DNA of 64,000 nucleotides from Bolinopsis microptera (Eukaryota; Ctenophora; Tentaculata; Lobata; Bolinopsidae), in the NCBI RefSeq assembly GCF_026151205.1, contig NC_087080.1, forward strand, positions 13,153,337-13,217,336, written 5' to 3'. A program made the translations under genes and the position numbers. The notes beneath the pieces were generated by a model that saw only the letters and a list, made by a program, of their open reading frames with translations, had not been told where the DNA came from and searched no databases. The first letter of the stretch is position 1. The number at the start of each line of letters is the position of its first letter. Below are positions 59,901-64,000 of this stretch, piece after piece.

Positions 59901-62900
59901 TTAGATAGCTGATGATATATTTGTGCACAATGCAATGCTATAATCGACACACGACAAATTATTCTTCAATTTACTGATGTCCCTCATTTACCACTCCATT
60001 TACCACCCCATTTACCACCCTATTTACCACCCCATTAACCACCCCATTAACCACCCTATTTAAACACCCATTTATCACACCACTTACCACACCCCCATTT
60101 TGCCACCCCCATTTACCACCGGCCATTTACCCACCCGCATTTACCACCCCATTTACCACCCAATTACGCCCAACCCCATTTACCAACCCCTTTTACCGAC
60201 CCCCATTTACCATCCCATTCAATAAGACATCCAGCTGATATCCGGGGGCAATATGCATCACATTCAATATCGATATCTGATAATATAGCACAATTGATTA
60301 TCACAATGCTGGCAAGCAAGACGTTCGCATGATTATATTCACATACTATTTAAAACCCCCTATACTATCATACATATCCCTTAGTGTTTTCAGGGCATAA
60401 AAACCATCGAAAGTATTCAGCCGGTATATTTTAAGTTCAAAAATCTAATTCAAAATGTAAAGATGACATTGATTCACGATTCAATCCTTCGCAGCTCGGA
60501 GGCACATGGGGCCTTCTCGCCGAATCTACCGAAGGTAGCGAGAGCATTAGTTGATTCGCGCGCGACCCCAGTAGTGCATCGCGCTCTACAAAATATACAG
60601 GAATAACAAATAAAAAATAGTTATGTGGATGTTTTTAAGAAATTGCGCAAATTACGCACCAGCTCCAGCATGTTATACGAACTTCGTAAAAAAAAACCCT
60701 AAACCGCCGTATTCAGGTGCCAAAATCATGTTAAAAATTGAGTTAAGATCTGAAATTTTGCAGGGCGGTCTAACGTTTGACCAAATCCGAACATGTAAAT
60801 AAAGTTCACATGCTTCTAGGAGTATTGGGGTAATCGTACTGAGGTTCGACCGTGCTCTAGTGCACACGTACTCTAGTGCGAAGTCCGACAAAAAACACCC
60901 TCTGTCCGCACTAGTACAGTACGTGTCGCACTACGAACCAGTAGCGTACTCTAGTGCGACAAAATATCCTGACTTATTTCCAAGTTCAGGTCCACATCCT
61001 ATCCTTCTTATGGACCATTAGTGATCGTCGGACGGTTCACGTCACTATTGGGGAAGTGATCCACTGATCCATAAATTCCTTCGGGTCAGTTCAAGCCACG
61101 TATCCACGTTAATGCAGTGTGTGATCCACGAGTCATATGATCCACATGTCCTATCACACGCATCGTAATTAAGTATAATCTCCGAATGGGAGTAACATGT
61201 TTCAATGCTTGGGCCATAAATAAGGTCACGATGATTCAACCAAATCATCGAACAACATCCAACAAGTCTGTCTTCAATCACCTCATTACTGGACGCACTA
61301 CTGGGTTCAAGATACGTTATCCATGGACGGGATACTGCTACTGCCTGGATAAGAACGCGACGACAAGACCTGCGCATGCACGAGAAAGACCTGCTCCCGG
61401 ACGTCTCAGTCTGACGAACAACACTACTTGAGTCTGTGACCTGGACGCACTGAAAGCAACCCTTCCCTCAGAGATGGATTCCTTGCTCTAGTGTACTACT
61501 ACGAAAGGTACCTGGTCGGAACACAAATCTCCTCTCCCCCGTGATCGGCGCACCAACCCTACTATCTGGCGATTGATCGACTCCTGAGAAGGAGCAGGAT
61601 TCTAACCCAATGGAAGATCAACCAGAAGAATGAAAGATGCCAACCACTACCCTCCTCGCCGACTGAAGAAGTGGACTGATTACGACCGTTGCTTGAACGC
61701 TTGTGATTGATAGCTACGATGATTATGACAGAATGATTTATGAAGTGTGTTGTGAACCGAGGGACAAAAGTTATCGCGGTTATTTTTTGGCCAAAAATCG
61801 CGGCACCGGCGACCAAGCCAAACTAGCTAATTCGCGCTAAGTCGCGGGCGGAATTTCGAAATTCGCGGCATATTCGCGCCAAAAAAAGAAAAATCGCGGC
61901 GAATTCGCGGCAAAAAAGAATGTATTTACAGTGCTTAGTTTAGAGTTCACAAGTCTTAGACTATTCCTATTTGATCGCTTCATGTCCCATGAGGATGGTG
62001 ATTGATCTCATTATATGATCTGATACAGGCTGATGGGGGTCCTAGAACAAGACTGGCCATACCTTTTGACATGATCTTCAAATGATTGCAATGCATAGTC
62101 ATACTACTGTATGACATAATCTCGTTATCGAATACTATATAACTTTCAACAGACGACAGGGAGACATCATCATGAACGACCAATCTACACTTCACAACTA
62201 TAGCAATGAAACTACGAACTTTCAACCCAATTCCCATACACTACCTAGTCTATCCCCATCTAGTATCCAACCTCTACCGCTTGAAAGCTTACATCACCTG
62301 GACGACATCCTTACCCCGGGCCCCCTCACGAACCTTCTAGAAGTTCTCACCCACATCCCGACGCGAGGAAGCCCATGAATTGTCCCTTTTGTGGTCTACG
62401 TACGAGATTACAATTACATGCTCTCCAAATAGCCTTCCATTGTCACATAAAACGATGATTTTCAATTCCACCACTACACTCTCGTGGAAGCTGTTACAAT
62501 GCTCCTGTTTAGCCTGTTTCGAGCGTTTGCTAAGACGAGGTCGAGCCGTTGTCGGCAGGCCGTTTGACAAAGCGGTCCATTATACTACAACGAATCAATT
62601 AATCAAGCGAATAACGATGACGAATATCCGACAAGTGACGATTCACTACAACACTGGTATTTAACATACTGGTTCATTTTCTTAATCCATTGTATGTCTT
62701 CTGTACAACTTATGTCGTTTGGTCAAGTATTTTTATGTCTACTGGTCAACTTTAATGTCGTCTGGTCAACTTATGTTCGTTTGGTCAAGTTTTTATATGT
62801 TCGTTTGGTCACTTTATGTCGTCTGGTCAAGTTTTATATGTCTACTGGTCAACTTATGTCGTCTGTCAAGTTTATATGTCTACACGGTCAACTTCCATAT

Positions 62901-64000
62901 ACGATCTCGGAAGGCAGGACCCTCCCCTTGGTCGCAATACGAGCTCGGAAGCGGACTCCGCCTTCAGATGATACTATCGAGAAAATGACTCGGACAGAAA
63001 ATGTTCTAAGTCCAAATTTTCAAAGTTTTACTGGAAACTACTTTGTTCATGTTTGCATGCTACCCGATCATTTATGACCAAAATATTTTTTTTCTGTTTT
63101 TCAAAGGTCAACACATACCCTTCGATACACGAATTTTTGGACTCGAGGGCTCCCTGTAATGCGATCACGAAGGCAGGCCTCCCCTTCGCAATACGAGCCC
63201 GGAAGCGGGAGCCTCCGCCTTCAGAGATACTTATCGAGATTGACCCGGACTGAAAATTTTCTAAGGCAAATTTCAAAGTTTTTCTGGAAACTACTTTTTG
63301 TTCATGTTTCATCTACCCCTGATCTTTATGAGCCGAAATATTTTTTTCGGTTTTTCAAGGTCACACATACCTACCCTTTCGTACACGAGTTTGGACTCGA
63401 GGGCTCCCCTTGTAATGCGATCTCGGAAGGCAGGCCTCCCCTTCGCAATACCGAGCTCGAAGCTCCGGAAGCTCCGCCTTAAAAGAGGTACGTAACGAGA
63501 ATGTACATACAAACGGAACTCACGGAAGGCTGTACGTGAAAAGTGATTAGTTTCCTATTAGCTTAACTGTAGAAAACGGACATTTGCTCGCGAGATTTTA
63601 TGGCAAATCCGCAAACTTGGTCCTCACTTAAAAAGAAATTCACAAAATTTGGTCTTCAGATTTAAAGGAAAATGCGCGATTTTTCGCGGGAGGACGTGAA
63701 AACACGCGAATTTGTTCGCGTGAAAGGGATATTCGCGATCTGACGCGGGAAACGTAAAAATCGCGGATGTGTCGCGAGAATGGGAATTTCGCGGTTTCGA
63801 CATGCCGCGAAATCCATTTGTCCCTGCAGGAGGGGTTTCCTAAATCGTTACAATGGCGATTAGTGTCGCAGGTTAAACGAAAGAGCCGAATTCTTAGCTC
63901 AAGACGGACCTGACTCCAGAGACGATTATGCGTCACAGAGGAGAACAATCCGTAAAACCATTTTGAGCTAGGTGATAATTGTGCTGATTGGGAAAAATGG
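56918..64000 (+). repeat. Macrosatellite unit 4, cut by the window edge
   Basis: First 7.1 kb of a fourth unit. LINE RT-A is at ~58210-59810, the 12-bp minisatellite at 59988-60225, the right TIR block at ~60835-60965, the FLYWCH remnant at ~61250-61745 and the CAGGGAC element at ~61758-63826. The array continues beyond the window. Confidence 0.95.

Overview
The window is animal nuclear DNA: spliced genes with short AT-rich introns, class A GPCRs, a Golgi carbohydrate sulfotransferase, glycogen debranching enzyme, a Pol III tRNA, non-LTR retrotransposons and DNA transposons with inverted ends. The repertoire fits an early-branching invertebrate, perhaps a cnidarian. That is an inference; no single gene here fixes the taxon.

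Region 1 (1 to about 20 kb) is ordinary gene territory with all protein genes on the minus strand. From left to right it holds the first three exons of a class A GPCR that runs off the left edge; an intronless HNK-1/CHST-type sulfotransferase; a two-exon gene for a small secreted protein; and a long glycogen debranching enzyme (AGL) gene with about 17 exons recognised between 4.87 and 19.85 kb. An intronless GPCR, a 1.36-kb foldback DNA element with an 8-bp target duplication, and a 44-bp satellite of about 36 copies all lie in one 8.9-kb AGL intron. A tRNA-Gln(UUG) gene lies antisense in another. The exons for the C-terminal half of AGL (glucosidase part) are not in the window.

Region 2 (20.2 to 22.03 kb) is a boundary: a fragment of a CR1/Jockey-like LINE 3' end followed by about 1.3 kb of single-copy DNA.

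Region 3 (about 22.03 to 64 kb) is a head-to-tail array of an 11.6 to 11.7-kb unit, three full copies plus a partial fourth. Each unit is a mosaic: a TIR-bounded 3.5-kb block enclosing a minus-strand LINE reverse transcriptase and a 12-bp minisatellite; a FLYWCH-type zinc-finger/MULE-like gene remnant; a 2.1-kb CAGGGAC-ended block with CGCG-dense ends, a 20-bp minisatellite and a 255-bp tandem repeat; a 0.9-kb TIR element; an acidic exon-like segment with a paired E-box; and a second, 5'-truncated LINE. Copies differ mostly by scattered 1-base indels and homopolymer changes, as in unpolished long-read sequence. Per-copy reading frames and apparent divergence there should not be taken at face value. 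By eye the four copies give a better consensus than any one copy.
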